64,000 bases of DNA from Chroococcidiopsis thermalis PCC 7203 (GTDB lineage Bacteria; Cyanobacteriota; Cyanobacteriia; Cyanobacteriales; Chroococcidiopsidaceae), in NCBI RefSeq assembly GCF_000317125.1, contig NC_019695.1:3150336-3214335 (forward strand). The letters are read 5' to 3'. The notes under the pieces are model-generated. The model saw only the letters and a list, made by a program, of their open reading frames with translations, ran no database searches and had not been told where the DNA came from. A program made the position numbers and the translations under genes. Below are positions 25,989 through 35,069 of this stretch, one piece after another (positions within the stretch are counted from its first letter, which is position 1; each line of letters starts with the position of its first letter).

Positions 25989-27067
25989 TAAGCATAAGCT
26001 GATGCTTGTGGTTTGGCGAAGATCATTCTTCCCGCCGAGGTTTGTAAAGCACTCGTTACAACAACGCGCAATTCGCCACCAATATAGCTACTACCGTCCT
26101 CGACAACTACCATCGTCCCATCCTCTAGGTAGCCTATGCCTTGACTAGGTTCTTTGCCTTCCTTGAGGATCTTCAGATCGATGTTGTCTCCTGGCAAATA
26201 ACTCGGACGCAGGGATTGTACCAGATCGTTGAGATTCAACACGGGTATTTTCTGTAAACTCGCTACCTGAGACAAGTTGTAGTCGTTGGTCAAAAGAGTA
26301 CCGTTGATCTCCTGCACGAACCGTACTAACTTAGCATCTACTGTAGGCACATCTTCGTAGTCAGTCGAATGGATGGCAATGCGTTCTGGATAACTTGCTT
26401 GGATGCGGTTGAGAATCTCTAACCCCCTCCTACCCCGCAATCGTTTGAGGTCTTTTGCCCCATCTGCTAGTTGTTGCAATTCTTGAATGACGAACTGTGG
26501 AACGAGAATTTGTCCTTCTAGAAATCCGGTAGCTAGCAGCGTTTCGATTCGACCGTCGATAATACAACTCGTATCCAAAACCTTAGTTGCCGCAGGTTTT
26601 AGCGTTCCCTCTGCGACTAACATCGTCTCAACTGAATTGGGATTGATCAACCGTAAGAACGTCCGTCCGTGGATGTCAGCCAGATTGATCCCTGTAAAAG
26701 CGAAAAGGACGCTACCCAAAACCGCTACTAGGGGCTTGATAAAGCTAAAATCTTGGGGAATCGGTAGCAGAAAGAGGGGGGCTAGCATTAAGTTGGCGAT
26801 TAATAGCCCCAGCACCATGCCAATTGCGCGTGTTAATAAAACGTCAACTGGCATCTCTCGAACTTTGGTTTCGAGACGGCGATAGGTTGTTTGAAAACTC
26901 AGTCCGACTCCACCACCAATCATCGCCGCAAAAACAGCGATGACTAATCGTAGCGCATCGAGATTGGTAACTTGCCGCTGCACGGTTTCTGGCAGCAGCT
27001 CTATGCTGTAGAAGCCGATTCCGGCTCCTGCTATGATGAATGTAATAATTATGATTGCGTCCAGCAT
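25988..27067 (-). CDS. PIN/TRAM domain membrane protein (YacL-like)
   Basis: A 359-residue protein. Four hydrophobic segments (about residues 1-140) anchor it. A PIN nuclease-like domain follows, with acidic residues in VLDTSCIIDGRI, TVDAKLVRF and LLTNDYNL. The C-terminal TRAM-like beta barrel is QGIGYLEDGTMVVVEDG. PIN/TRAM proteins are predicted RNA-processing or toxin-like ribonucleases; in bacteria this YacL type is generally conserved and not part of a toxin-antitoxin pair. The gene is intact and coupled to the zinc-ribbon gene downstream. Confidence 0.88.
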   Translation of the reverse strand: MLDAIIIITFIIAGAGIGFYSIELLPETVQRQVTNLDALRLVIAVFAAMIGGGVGLSFQTTYRRLETKVREMPVDVLLTRAIGMVLGLLIANLMLAPLFLLPIPQDFSFIKPLVAVLGSVLFAFTGINLADIHGRTFLRLINPNSVETMLVAEGTLKPAATKVLDTSCIIDGRIETLLATGFLEGQILVPQFVIQELQQLADGAKDLKRLRGRRGLEILNRIQASYPERIAIHSTDYEDVPTVDAKLVRFVQEINGTLLTNDYNLSQVASLQKIPVLNLNDLVQSLRPSYLPGDNIDLKILKEGKEPSQGIGYLEDGTMVVVEDGSSYIGGELRVVVTSALQTSAGRMIFAKPQASAYA

Positions 27068-27748
27068 TGGTTAAGTCCAATTGAATTGGGGTTATACTCC
27101 ATTGCTTGGATTCCCCTGTCTGGGTTGGTATGAGAATCAGCAATTTATCGATACTGGCTCTATGATATAACCTTGAGGTTATGAGGTGCTGTCCGATCGC
27201 GACGGTTAATACTACTCTTAACAAGAAGATTGTTAAAAAATAGTTTGTTAAGCAGGAGACAGGAGACAAGGAAGACAGGAGACACAATGGAGCGAAAATG
27301 TAGTTCAAGTCTATTTTTTCTTTCCCAATATCTGTGGTTCTCTTCCTTTTGGCATAATTCTTTTTAGATTACCGAGCTTTAAATCTACAACTATAATTTT
27401 TAAATTCATTCTTCATGTCTCCCTTCTCTCCTATTTTCTATTCTTTTTTGTAAATATTTATTGACAAATCTCAAGTTATCGATTCCCACTTTCAGTCTCA
27501 AGCGTAAACTTACCGATATTTTGGGTCAATCTGAGTAACAGAAACAGGAATTCTTAGATATCTCTAAAGACAAGATTCTAGCTGCGATTCGAGTTCTTTT
27601 GCCCTAAAAACTATAGAGATTTAGTATATGGAGCTACCCATTTTTGGTATGATTCTTACTAGCGAAGTCAACTAGTAAAGCAAAAAGACACTATCAAAAT
27701 CAAAAGAATTTATTCATTCCTGTTGTTTTGCGATCGCAACTTTTTACC
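27068..27748. other. Long intergenic region before hemW
   Basis: No gene is supported. It holds ATAACC-TTGA-GGTTAT (27167-27182), a short operator-like palindrome, and degenerate GGAGACA repeats around 27245-27290. The rest is AT-rich. It contains the promoters of both divergent genes. Confidence 0.5.
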
Positions 27749-29053
27749 GTGACTACCAGATTAAATCTGACTCCACGAAACTTAACTTTAGAATTAGCGC
27801 ATTCAGGTATTCCCAGTGCAGCCTACATACATATCCCATTCTGTCGGCGGCGCTGCTACTATTGCGATTTTCCAATTTCCGTTGTGGGGGATCGTTTGCG
27901 GGGTGAGACATCTGGTACGATTTCTCATTACGTGCAGATTTTGTCTCAAGAGATTGCTGCTACACCAGCTTTAGGCAAACCTTTAGAAACAATTTTTTTT
28001 GGCGGTGGAACGCCTTCATTATTATCTAGCAGTCAGCTAGCTCAAATTTTAGCAAGGCTCGAACGTCAATTTGGGATCTCTGCTCAAGCAGAAATTTCGA
28101 TGGAGATCGATCCAGGTACGTTTACCCTCGCCCAACTCCAAGCATACTTATCGGCTGGGGTAAATCGCTTCAGTCTGGGCGTACAAGCATTTCAGTCAGA
28201 ATTGTTGCAAGCTTGCGGGCGATCGCACGATCTGAATGACATTTGGCAAGCTGTAGAATTATTTCGTCAGGCTAAAGTGCAAAATTTCAGTCTCGATCTG
28301 ATTTCTGGATTACCGCGCCAAACTCTAGAACAGTGGCAAGAATCGCTCTTAAAAGCAGTTGCGATCGCACCCAATCATATTTCAATTTACGACTTAACCA
28401 TTGAGCCGGGAACAGTTTTCGGACGCTACTATCAATCGGGGGCAAGTCCATTGCCTTCAGACGAACTGACAGTGCAAATGTATTGTCTTGCCCAGCAAAC
28501 TCTGACAAAGGCTGGATACGATCACTACGAAATTTCCAACTACGCCCAGCCAAACTATCAATGTCGTCATAATCGAACTTATTGGGAAAACCGCCCCTAC
28601 TACGGTTTTGGTATGGGTGCAGCCAGCTACACCAACAATCAAAGATTTACCCGTCCTCGCAAAACTAAAGAATACTCTGACTGGGTAGAAAATTTTATCG
28701 CTGCTGGAGGAGTGTTAGATTGTCCTCAAACTCCACCGGAGGAAGTTTTACTAGACATTCTGATGTTGGGCTTAAGGTTGAAAGAGGGAGTCAGTTTATC
28801 TGCATTATCTCAATTTGGAGATGACAAGATACAACAAATTTGGACTTGCTTGCAACCATATCAGCATCAGGGCTGGATAGCAATGACAGGGGCGATTGCC
28901 CAACCTTTTTATGCAAAAGGCTGGAACAAAGTCATTGGCAACATGTTTTACGGCGAGAACCTCGTAGGCGATTGGCGGTTACGGTTAACCGATCCGCAAG
29001 GATTTCTATTTTCCAACGTTGTTTTAGCAGATTTGTTTGAGAAGTTGGAATAG
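27749..29053 (+). CDS. hemW: Radical SAM heme chaperone HemW (HemN-like)
   Basis: About 434 residues from a GTG at 27749; a TTG at 27728 is the other option, as no nearby ATG is in frame. The radical SAM cluster is CRRRCYYCDFPIS, and IFFGGGTPSLL and the LGVQAFQSELLQACGR segment are the signatures of the HemN/HemW family. HemW lacks the extra catalytic residues of true HemN and delivers heme rather than making it. The C-terminal part contains the expected winged-helix-like region. Nothing nearby is linked to heme synthesis. Confidence 0.9.
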   Translation: MTTRLNLTPRNLTLELAHSGIPSAAYIHIPFCRRRCYYCDFPISVVGDRLRGETSGTISHYVQILSQEIAATPALGKPLETIFFGGGTPSLLSSSQLAQILARLERQFGISAQAEISMEIDPGTFTLAQLQAYLSAGVNRFSLGVQAFQSELLQACGRSHDLNDIWQAVELFRQAKVQNFSLDLISGLPRQTLEQWQESLLKAVAIAPNHISIYDLTIEPGTVFGRYYQSGASPLPSDELTVQMYCLAQQTLTKAGYDHYEISNYAQPNYQCRHNRTYWENRPYYGFGMGAASYTNNQRFTRPRKTKEYSDWVENFIAAGGVLDCPQTPPEEVLLDILMLGLRLKEGVSLSALSQFGDDKIQQIWTCLQPYQHQGWIAMTGAIAQPFYAKGWNKVIGNMFYGENLVGDWRLRLTDPQGFLFSNVVLADLFEKLE

Positions 29054-29062
29054 AGAAGTGAG

Positions 29063-29098
29063 CTTTGTAGAGACGTTACATGTAACGTCTCTACAAAG
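29063..29098. terminator. 36-bp perfect palindrome, dispersed family A
   Basis: CTTTGTAGAGACGTTACA is followed with no spacer by its exact reverse complement. It sits between two convergent genes (hemW and the signal-peptide hypothetical) and is likely a bidirectional stop. It is the longest member of the family. Confidence 0.85.
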
Positions 29099-29103
29099 CG
29101 TTT

Positions 29104-29523
29104 TTACCAGTCACTCCTTTGCGGCGCGGGACGACGACTGGGTTTTTTTTCTGGTAAGACAACACTCACATCTCTAGCCGGACAGCCAACCGCTACAGCT
29201 AAGTTGATTTTTTGATTGGCAGCTTCGTTATCTACAAAAATATATGCCAAGTCAACATTCGCGCCGTTGACTCTCACCTCCCAGTAATCCTGACTGCCTG
29301 TCGTTGCAGCTGCTAAATCTTGGATCGCGATTTGGTTGGGAATGCGATCGCCACAAGGTTCGCATAACTGATATATAGTTTGACCGACTTGCAATCTAGA
29401 AACTGCTGCTAAAGCTTGTTCTTTACTAACGTAAGCGCATTGATCTGCCCATGCTTCGGTAGCAAATCCCAAACAAACGCACAAAGATACAAAAATTGGA
29501 TGCGATCGCCACTTTTTTCTCAC
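29104..29523 (-). CDS. Exported hypothetical protein
   Basis: A 139-residue protein from a GTG at 29523. A basic start (RKKWRSH) and hydrophobic core (PIFVSLCVCLGFATEAWADQ) form a signal peptide with cleavage expected near AWA-DQ. The mature region has Cys pairs (LCEPCGD) and a Pro/Arg-rich tail (EKKPSRRPAPQRSDW). No domain is recognised. It is probably periplasmic and conserved among cyanobacteria, but the function is unknown. Confidence 0.65.
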   Translation of the reverse strand: MRKKWRSHPIFVSLCVCLGFATEAWADQCAYVSKEQALAAVSRLQVGQTIYQLCEPCGDRIPNQIAIQDLAAATTGSQDYWEVRVNGANVDLAYIFVDNEAANQKINLAVAVGCPARDVSVVLPEKKPSRRPAPQRSDW

Positions 29524-29865
29524 TGTCTTGCTCTAAATAGAGGTAGCTTATTTTAACTATTGCGGGGAATTTTTAGAGCGAATTAGGTGTGAAATTACGA
29601 TTTCCTCTCTACCCACAATTGCTGTGAGGTAGACATACAGATGATCCCGTGGATAGATGGCTCTACACGTTAGTAAGACTTAAATTAGAATCCTAGACTT
29701 GTAGTGAACTTTACCAAAAAAACAAGCCCAGTTTGGTTGTTCGCATTCCGTTTTTCATGGTATGTAAAAATTAACCATGCTAAGTACTAATACTTGCGCT
29801 GGCTGGAAAATTCATCATTTCATACCACTTTTTTCTATCTTACTACTCAGCGATCGCAATTAACT
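29524..29865. other. Intergenic region before the GT4 gene
   Basis: No gene or notable repeat seen; presumed to contain divergent promoters. Confidence 0.5.
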
Positions 29866-30936
29866 ATGAAAATTGCTCAAGTTGCGCCTTTGTGGGAGAG
29901 AGTACCACCGCTTACCTACGGGGGTACAGAATTAGTTGTGAGTCAGTTGACTGACGAATTAGTACGTCGCGGTCATGAGGTAACATTATTTGCTTCTGGC
30001 GACTCTCAAACTTTGGCTTGCTTAGAAGCAGTATGTCCTCATGCTATCCGTTTAGATCCAGACATCAAAGACTATACAGTCTATGAGATGTTGGAAATCA
30101 GTCAAGTTTATGAAAGAGCGGCAGAATTCGATCTGATTCACTCTCACATAGGCTTGGCAGTATTGGCAATTGCTTCCCGAGTCAAAACACCAACTATCCA
30201 CACGCTACACGGTAACTTTACGCCAGAAAATAGCAAAATCTTTCAGCTATATCACAAACAACCATATATCAGTATTAGTAATGCCCAAAGGCAATTAGAT
30301 CTCAATTATTTGCGAACTGTATATAACGGGATCGATGTCGAAAAGTATTCTTTCTTTGCCCAACCCCAAGAACCATCTTATCTTGCTTTTCTAGGGCGAC
30401 TGTCACCAGAAAAAGGACCGCACCACGCGATCGCAGTTGCTAAGCAGACAGGTTTACCGCTGAAGATTGCAGGCAAAATTGATGCTAACGATCGCTCCTT
30501 CTTTGAACGAGAAATTGCGCCACAAATTGATGGTAAGCATATTGAATATATTGGAGAAGTCAATCGCGCTCAAAAAATCGAATTACTTGGCAATGCATCT
30601 GTAACTCTATTTCCGATTACCTGGGACGAACCATTTGGCTTAGTCATGGTAGAGTCGATGGCAACAGGCACGCCAGTCATTGGTTTGAATAGAGGTTCCG
30701 TACCAGAGGTCATTTCTCCTGGGAAGTCTGGATTTATTTGTAACACTATTGAAGAAATGGTTGCTGCCATACCTCAAGCTTTAGAACTCAACCGCCAGAC
30801 TTGCCGAGAATATGTAGAGCAGCACTTTGGGATCGCCCAAATGGTAGATGGTTACGAAGCAGCTTATCAAGAATTACTCACTAACCGCATTGCTCAAAAT
30901 GGGCGCATTCTCTCTCAGAATCTTGCTCTTTCATAA
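29866..30936 (+). CDS. Glycosyltransferase family 4 protein
   Basis: About 356 residues from ATG 29866 (MKIAQVAPLWERVPP). The GT-B fold is recognised from the glycine-rich acceptor loop PLTYGGTELVVSQLTDEL near the N-terminus and the donor-site signature DEPFGLVMVESMATGTPVIG (E-x7-E motif) near the C-terminus. Such enzymes use nucleotide sugars to build glycolipids, EPS or sucrose-like products; the acceptor is unknown. The 24-codon N-terminal extension seen in the longer reading was discarded because ATG 29866 fits the family start. Confidence 0.85.
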   Translation: MKIAQVAPLWERVPPLTYGGTELVVSQLTDELVRRGHEVTLFASGDSQTLACLEAVCPHAIRLDPDIKDYTVYEMLEISQVYERAAEFDLIHSHIGLAVLAIASRVKTPTIHTLHGNFTPENSKIFQLYHKQPYISISNAQRQLDLNYLRTVYNGIDVEKYSFFAQPQEPSYLAFLGRLSPEKGPHHAIAVAKQTGLPLKIAGKIDANDRSFFEREIAPQIDGKHIEYIGEVNRAQKIELLGNASVTLFPITWDEPFGLVMVESMATGTPVIGLNRGSVPEVISPGKSGFICNTIEEMVAAIPQALELNRQTCREYVEQHFGIAQMVDGYEAAYQELLTNRIAQNGRILSQNLALS

Positions 30937-30969
30937 ATATTTTTCTTTTTGATCCGGAGATAACCAAGT

Positions 30970-31143
30970 ATGAATAGGAAAACTCAAGCTTGTCCATGTT
31001 GCGATAATACTTTACTACGGCACATCCGATATGGAAAAGTTTACTGGTTTTGCACTCACTGTCGGCAAGAAATCCCCATTTTGGGGATCGAACGAACTCC
31101 CGTAGAAACTAATATTTCTGAGAAGGTAGAAGTGATGAGTTAG
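30970..31143 (+). CDS. Small zinc-ribbon protein (57 residues)
   Basis: ATG 30970 to TAG 31143, with TCCGGAGATAACC-like purine-rich sequence (GGAG) upstream. Two Cys clusters, ACPCCDN and FCTHCRQE, spaced as in a zinc ribbon, are followed by an acidic tail. It begins 34 bp after the glycosyltransferase and is probably co-transcribed with it. The function is unknown. Confidence 0.6.
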   Translation: MNRKTQACPCCDNTLLRHIRYGKVYWFCTHCRQEIPILGIERTPVETNISEKVEVMS

Positions 31144-31235
31144 AGTCAGAAGACGAGGCGGACAAGGAAGCAGGGGAGTAGAGGGGCAACTACCAACTAC
31201 CAATTACCAATTACCAATTACCCACTCCCGACTCC

Positions 31236-31270
31236 CGTACGGGCGGGTTGCCAAACCCGCTCCTACCGAT
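31236..31270. repeat. Short family C-like palindrome
   Basis: TACGGGCGGGTTGCCAAACC followed by CGCTCCTACC. It is a collapsed form of the GGGCGGGTTT elements and resembles the in-frame copy at 44382-44403. Confidence 0.7.
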
Positions 31271-31318
31271 TCCCGACTCTTTGATACAATCAACCGCAGA
31301 AGTTAAACACTAGAAAAA

Positions 31319-32347
31319 ATGCTAGCTGCGGTGCTATACGGTCGAGAAGACTTGCGTTTAGAACAAGTCGCCGAACCTAACCCAGGAACGGGAGAGGTCA
31401 TATTAGAAGTCACAGCAGCAACAACCTGCGGGACAGACCTCAAGGTATGGCGACGGGGCGGACATGCCAAAATGCTCAAACCACCAACTTTGTTCGGACA
31501 TGAGGCAGCTGGACGAATTGTCGAGGTGGGTGCAGAGGTCAAGAATTGGCAAGTGGGCGATCGCGTTGTTGCGAATAATTCTGCCCCATGCATGAAATGC
31601 TTTTTCTGTCAACGACAAGAATATTCCCTGTGTCTCAACTTAACTTGGAATAACGGTACATTTGCGCAATACCTGAAAATTCCCGCCCCAATTGTCCAAC
31701 ACAATCTTCTAGCAATTCCTCCTACCTTACCGGATGAATTAGCGGCGCTGACAGAACCTTTGGCTTGCGTGCTGCACGGAATTGCTAGGTCGAACGTAAA
31801 AACAGGCGATCGCGTCGTCGTGTTGGGTGATGGGGCGATTGGGTTAATGTTTGTTGCAGTCTTAGCCCAGCAATCGGTACAGGTAATGTTGTTTGGCGGA
31901 CGCGATCGCCGATTGCAAATCGGGGAAAAATTCGGTGCAGCCCAAACTTACAACTACCGTCAACTAGCAGATGTTCCCGCCGTAGTCAAAGCACAAACAG
32001 ATGGATGGGGCGCAGATGTCGTTATAGAAGCTACCGGAATCCCCAGCGTTTGGGAAACTGCGATCGCCTGCGCGAGACCTGGGGCGACAGTCAATCTTTT
32101 CGGGGGTTGTCCCAGAGATACCACAATTACCGTAGATACGGAACAACTGCACTACAGCGAACTTACACTTAAAGGCGTATTTCACAACACGCCAAAATAC
32201 GTCCGCGCCGCCTTAGCCCTGCTCGCCAGTCGAGAAATTCCCTTCGAGTTACTCATTAGCGATCGCCGTCCGCTACAAGACCTAGAACAAGTATTTCACG
32301 ATATGCAGCAACGGCAAGTTATCAAAGTTGCTATTTATCCTAAGTGA
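31319..32347 (+). CDS. Zinc-dependent alcohol dehydrogenase family protein
   Basis: A 342-residue MDR enzyme. The catalytic zinc ligands are in TTCGTDLKVW, FGHEAAG and the second Cys region, and the structural zinc site is CMKCFFCQRQEYSLC (four cysteines). The NAD(P)-binding loop is VVLGDGAIGLMFV. The overall layout is close to threonine or sorbitol dehydrogenases, but the substrate is unassigned. Starts at ATG 31319 and ends before short repeats. Confidence 0.88.
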   Translation: MLAAVLYGREDLRLEQVAEPNPGTGEVILEVTAATTCGTDLKVWRRGGHAKMLKPPTLFGHEAAGRIVEVGAEVKNWQVGDRVVANNSAPCMKCFFCQRQEYSLCLNLTWNNGTFAQYLKIPAPIVQHNLLAIPPTLPDELAALTEPLACVLHGIARSNVKTGDRVVVLGDGAIGLMFVAVLAQQSVQVMLFGGRDRRLQIGEKFGAAQTYNYRQLADVPAVVKAQTDGWGADVVIEATGIPSVWETAIACARPGATVNLFGGCPRDTTITVDTEQLHYSELTLKGVFHNTPKYVRAALALLASREIPFELLISDRRPLQDLEQVFHDMQQRQVIKVAIYPK

Positions 32348-32487
32348 GTCGTGAGCGGCTAGTGGCTGATGGAACCAGTGGCTTGACTCCTTTCTAGCCA
32401 CCAGCCACGAGTCACTAGTCACTGATAACTAACAACTGATTTTGGGCATCCTAAGAAATAGGAATCAAGTTCTTGCGATCGCCTAAA

Positions 32488-33285
32488 ATGTCACTCCCAC
32501 TGCTTTTCGCTCAAGCATCAGTTAAGCCAAAATCTATAAAAACTCAAGCTATATCACCTCCACCTGCTGAGTTTCCCGTTCTTTGGGCATCTGCTTCTGG
32601 CGGACTTTTCATCTTACTAGTTGGTCTTGCTGTTTTTGGCAAGCTGAAATTCCAGCAGCTAGAAAAAAAAGTGAGAATAGAACAATTCCGCACTCAAGAG
32701 ACACAAAAACAATTAAAGCTAGCTCTAGAAACTATTCGGAGAATTGAGGAAAACCCAGATTTAATTAATTCTCGCGAACTCAATCTCGATTATTTACGAA
32801 TGCGGATGGCGGAAGAGGTTTTCCATTTTGCCATCATCAGTCAAATTAAAGCCAAGATCAAAGATAAAATCTCTCAAGCCCTGCGTCCTGCTAATAACAA
32901 TGCAGGAGTTGTAGGAATTGCTGGTAGTAGTGGGGGAAAGCAAGTCGATGAGATTGTCGAAGTGGAATATGAAACTGGAGCCACAATTCAAAAAAATAAA
33001 TGCGTTTTATTTCGCGTGCAAATTCGCTTAGCCAAATTACCAATTCAAACAACTTCTGCCACAGTTAAAGATATTATTGATTGTATTGAAACTTATCTCA
33101 GCCCTGCTGAAGACCACGACAACTGGCAACCGACCATTCAAGGAAGATTGGTATATATCCACTGGGATCAAAAAGCAAAACCTACGCCTTTACTATTAAT
33201 GGAGCAATCTAACGAAGGAGTTAACGTCAGTTTTCGCACCCAGCGATCGACCAAGAGTAAAGATTTATTCACCCATCGAATCTAA
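32488..33285 (+). CDS. Conserved cyanobacterial membrane-anchored protein
   Basis: About 265 residues from ATG 32488 (MSLPLLFAQ). A single membrane helix (ASGGLFILLVGLAVFG) near residue 40 is followed by a coiled-coil-like segment (residues 55-105) and a soluble domain ending in VSFRTQRSTKSKDLF. I recognise no catalytic motif. Proteins of this shape are common in cyanobacteria with no assigned role. The stop is followed by a strong bidirectional terminator. Confidence 0.65.
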   Translation: MSLPLLFAQASVKPKSIKTQAISPPPAEFPVLWASASGGLFILLVGLAVFGKLKFQQLEKKVRIEQFRTQETQKQLKLALETIRRIEENPDLINSRELNLDYLRMRMAEEVFHFAIISQIKAKIKDKISQALRPANNNAGVVGIAGSSGGKQVDEIVEVEYETGATIQKNKCVLFRVQIRLAKLPIQTTSATVKDIIDCIETYLSPAEDHDNWQPTIQGRLVYIHWDQKAKPTPLLLMEQSNEGVNVSFRTQRSTKSKDLFTHRI

Positions 33286-33348
33286 AAACTGTAGGGCGGG
33301 CAACGCCCACCTTATTTGTATTGCCACGAATTCAATTCGCCCTAACAC

Positions 33349-33380
33349 AAAAGGCAACAGAGTCTATCTGTTGCCTTTTT
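33349..33380. terminator. Bidirectional intrinsic terminator
   Basis: AAAAGGCAACAGA, a 5-nt loop and TCTGTTGCCTTTTT form a strong stem flanked by A and T runs. It separates the + strand membrane-protein gene from the - strand dps gene. Confidence 0.85.
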
Positions 33381-33406
33381 TACTCACAAACTATAGCTAA
33401 ATCCAA

Positions 33407-33943
33407 CTAACGCATAGCAGGAACTTTATCTAATTCCGACTTCTTACCATCTGCTTGCAGTGCTTCACCTTCAATGAAGGAACGTAGCATCCAAGCCATT
33501 TCTTCGTGACCTTCCATCAAACCAGTCAAGAAGTCAGCCGTACCTTCGTCATGAAACTCTTCAGAACATTTGTCGATATGTTCGCGCAGGTTACGAATGA
33601 TTAGCTCATGATCGTCTACCAACTGAGCTACCATTTCAGTTGCTAGGGGTACATTATCAGCTTGCTCTTGGATAGAAGCATACTCTACAAAGCCTTTTGC
33701 TGTACCTACAGGAAAACCACCTAAGGCACGAACTCGTTCAGCCACAGAATCAATGGTTTCTGTCAAGGTTTGATATTGTTCTTCCCATAACTCATGCAGA
33801 GAACGGAACTGGGGACCAACAACATCCCAATGGAATTTTTTAGTTTTGATCAGTAGCAGATAGGAATTCGCTAGATCTTTGTTCAACAATTCGATTACGC
33901 CTGTGCGTTGTTCTTCAGATAAACCGATGTTTAGCTTACGCAT
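33407..33943 (-). CDS. dps: Dps family ferritin-like protein (first copy)
   Basis: A 178-residue helical protein that should form a dodecamer, store iron and bind or shield DNA in stress. The ferroxidase-site pattern is KKFHWDVVGPQFRSLHELWEEQYQTL with His and Asp/Glu in the expected helices, plus AERVRALGG. The start is ATG 33943. It is the first of two Dps genes within 2 kb, separated by an HTH/GrpE-like gene and followed by sulfiredoxin, so the neighbourhood is devoted to oxidative stress. Confidence 0.93.
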   Translation of the reverse strand: MRKLNIGLSEEQRTGVIELLNKDLANSYLLLIKTKKFHWDVVGPQFRSLHELWEEQYQTLTETIDSVAERVRALGGFPVGTAKGFVEYASIQEQADNVPLATEMVAQLVDDHELIIRNLREHIDKCSEEFHDEGTADFLTGLMEGHEEMAWMLRSFIEGEALQADGKKSELDKVPAMR

Positions 33944-34118
33944 AATGTATTATTGTCTGCTCTCTTACTCCTCTTCTAGTGCAACAAATTAACCCCAGTC
34001 TGGGCATCAGCCATAGGGGAGATTATGTAATCGTCCTTCTGATAAGGCTTTGAGCTACTTAGGAACAGTTATCAGTTATCAGTTGTCAGTAAGAGCGTGA
34101 AGAAAAAGGGTGTAGAAG

Positions 34119-34151
34119 TGGCTAGTGACTAGTGGCTAGTGGCTAGTGGCT
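34119..34151. repeat. Heptad-like STRR, (GGCTAGT)n
   Basis: About five copies of GGCTAGT/GACTAGT upstream of dps, part of a repeat-rich 337-bp gap (33944-34280). Confidence 0.85.
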
Positions 34152-34156
34152 ATAGT

Positions 34157-34271
34157 TTCTCCCTTGTCTCCCTTGTCTCCCCCCTCTCCCTTGTCTCCCT
34201 TGTCCTCCTTGTCTCCCTTGTCTCCCTTGTCTCCCTTGTCTCTCTTGTCCCCCTTGCCCCCCTTGCCCCTC
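34157..34271. repeat. 9-bp tandem repeat, (CTCCCTTGT)n
   Basis: About 12 imperfect copies of CTCCCTTGT with C/T variants. The reverse-complement unit ACAAGGGAG forms the array at 39838-39900. Confidence 0.95.
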
Positions 34272-34280
34272 ACTCACTCC

Positions 34281-34991
34281 TTACATTGGGTTGACCTTGG
34301 CTCGATAGAGCAGCTTTTCACCTTGGCGATAGCCCGTGTAACGCACGATGACTGTTTCACCTGACTGGGCGCTACCTGATAGTAGTTGATGTAGTTGGGG
34401 ATCGTATTTTACTTCAGCCCCAACAGGCGCGATCGCTTCTACATCCCATTGTTGCAATAATTGCTCGATTGGTTTTACCAATGGTAACAGTTTGACTGCT
34501 GCTAAATCTGGGTTTTCCTTAGCTTTTTGGGCGGCTGTGGGCCATTGCAACAACCAAGATTCGATCGCCTGTAAACTGGCTAGTTGAAATTCTTTTCTAA
34601 GTTCCTGTTTTTGTTTGGCTAGTTCTGCTTGCAAGCGATCGTATTCTCTTTTTAATTCGGCAATTGGTGGTGAATTCTCATTGGGTGCTACTTTAACATT
34701 AGGCGCGATCGCCGAGAAAGTAGCAATTAGCTCCCACAATGATACCCCTAACGCTTGACTGAGCTTGAGTAAAACATCTACCCGCATTTGCTCGATCTCT
34801 CCCCGCCGCAGCTTGCGAATTTGTTTTTCAGATACCCTTGCTTGTTGGGAAAGTGTCTTATAACTGGAAACACCCACCCGCTGCATCATTTGCTGCAACG
34901 CATGGGTGTAATCTTGACTTGACGAGAGTTGATGTTGAATCAATTTTGAGCAATGGGTAGGCGATCGGCTATATGCGATTATGCCACTCAT
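34281..34991 (-). CDS. HTH domain protein with GrpE-like C-terminal domain
   Basis: A 236-residue protein from ATG 34991. Residues 30-90 are an XRE-like helix-turn-helix (YKTLSQQARVSEKQIRKLRRGE and DVLLKLSQALGVSLWELIA). Residues 110-150 are a long coiled coil. The C-terminus has the pattern of the GrpE beta domain: a VEAI-x-P-x-G turn, then YDPQLHQLL and finally GETVIVRYTGYRQGEKLLYRAKV, which I recognise from GrpE's V-x-x-I-x-P-x-G ... D-P-x-x-H-x-x-(M/L). If real, a DnaK nucleotide-exchange-like module is fused to a DNA-binding domain. It lies between two dps genes. Confidence 0.75.
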   Translation of the reverse strand: MSGIIAYSRSPTHCSKLIQHQLSSSQDYTHALQQMMQRVGVSSYKTLSQQARVSEKQIRKLRRGEIEQMRVDVLLKLSQALGVSLWELIATFSAIAPNVKVAPNENSPPIAELKREYDRLQAELAKQKQELRKEFQLASLQAIESWLLQWPTAAQKAKENPDLAAVKLLPLVKPIEQLLQQWDVEAIAPVGAEVKYDPQLHQLLSGSAQSGETVIVRYTGYRQGEKLLYRAKVNPM

Positions 34992-34997
34992 GGCTCC

Positions 34998-35066
34998 CGT
35001 ACGGGCGGATTTAATTGCAGAATTATTGACTCTAGTACAGGGGTCTCCAAAAAAAACCGCCCCTAC
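34998..35066. repeat. GTACGGGCGG-type dispersed element, family C
   Basis: GTACGGGCGGATTT at the left and AAACCGCCCCTAC at the right, with about 40 bp between. It lies between the HTH/GrpE-like gene and the second dps. Confidence 0.75.
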
Positions 35067-35069
35067 AAA

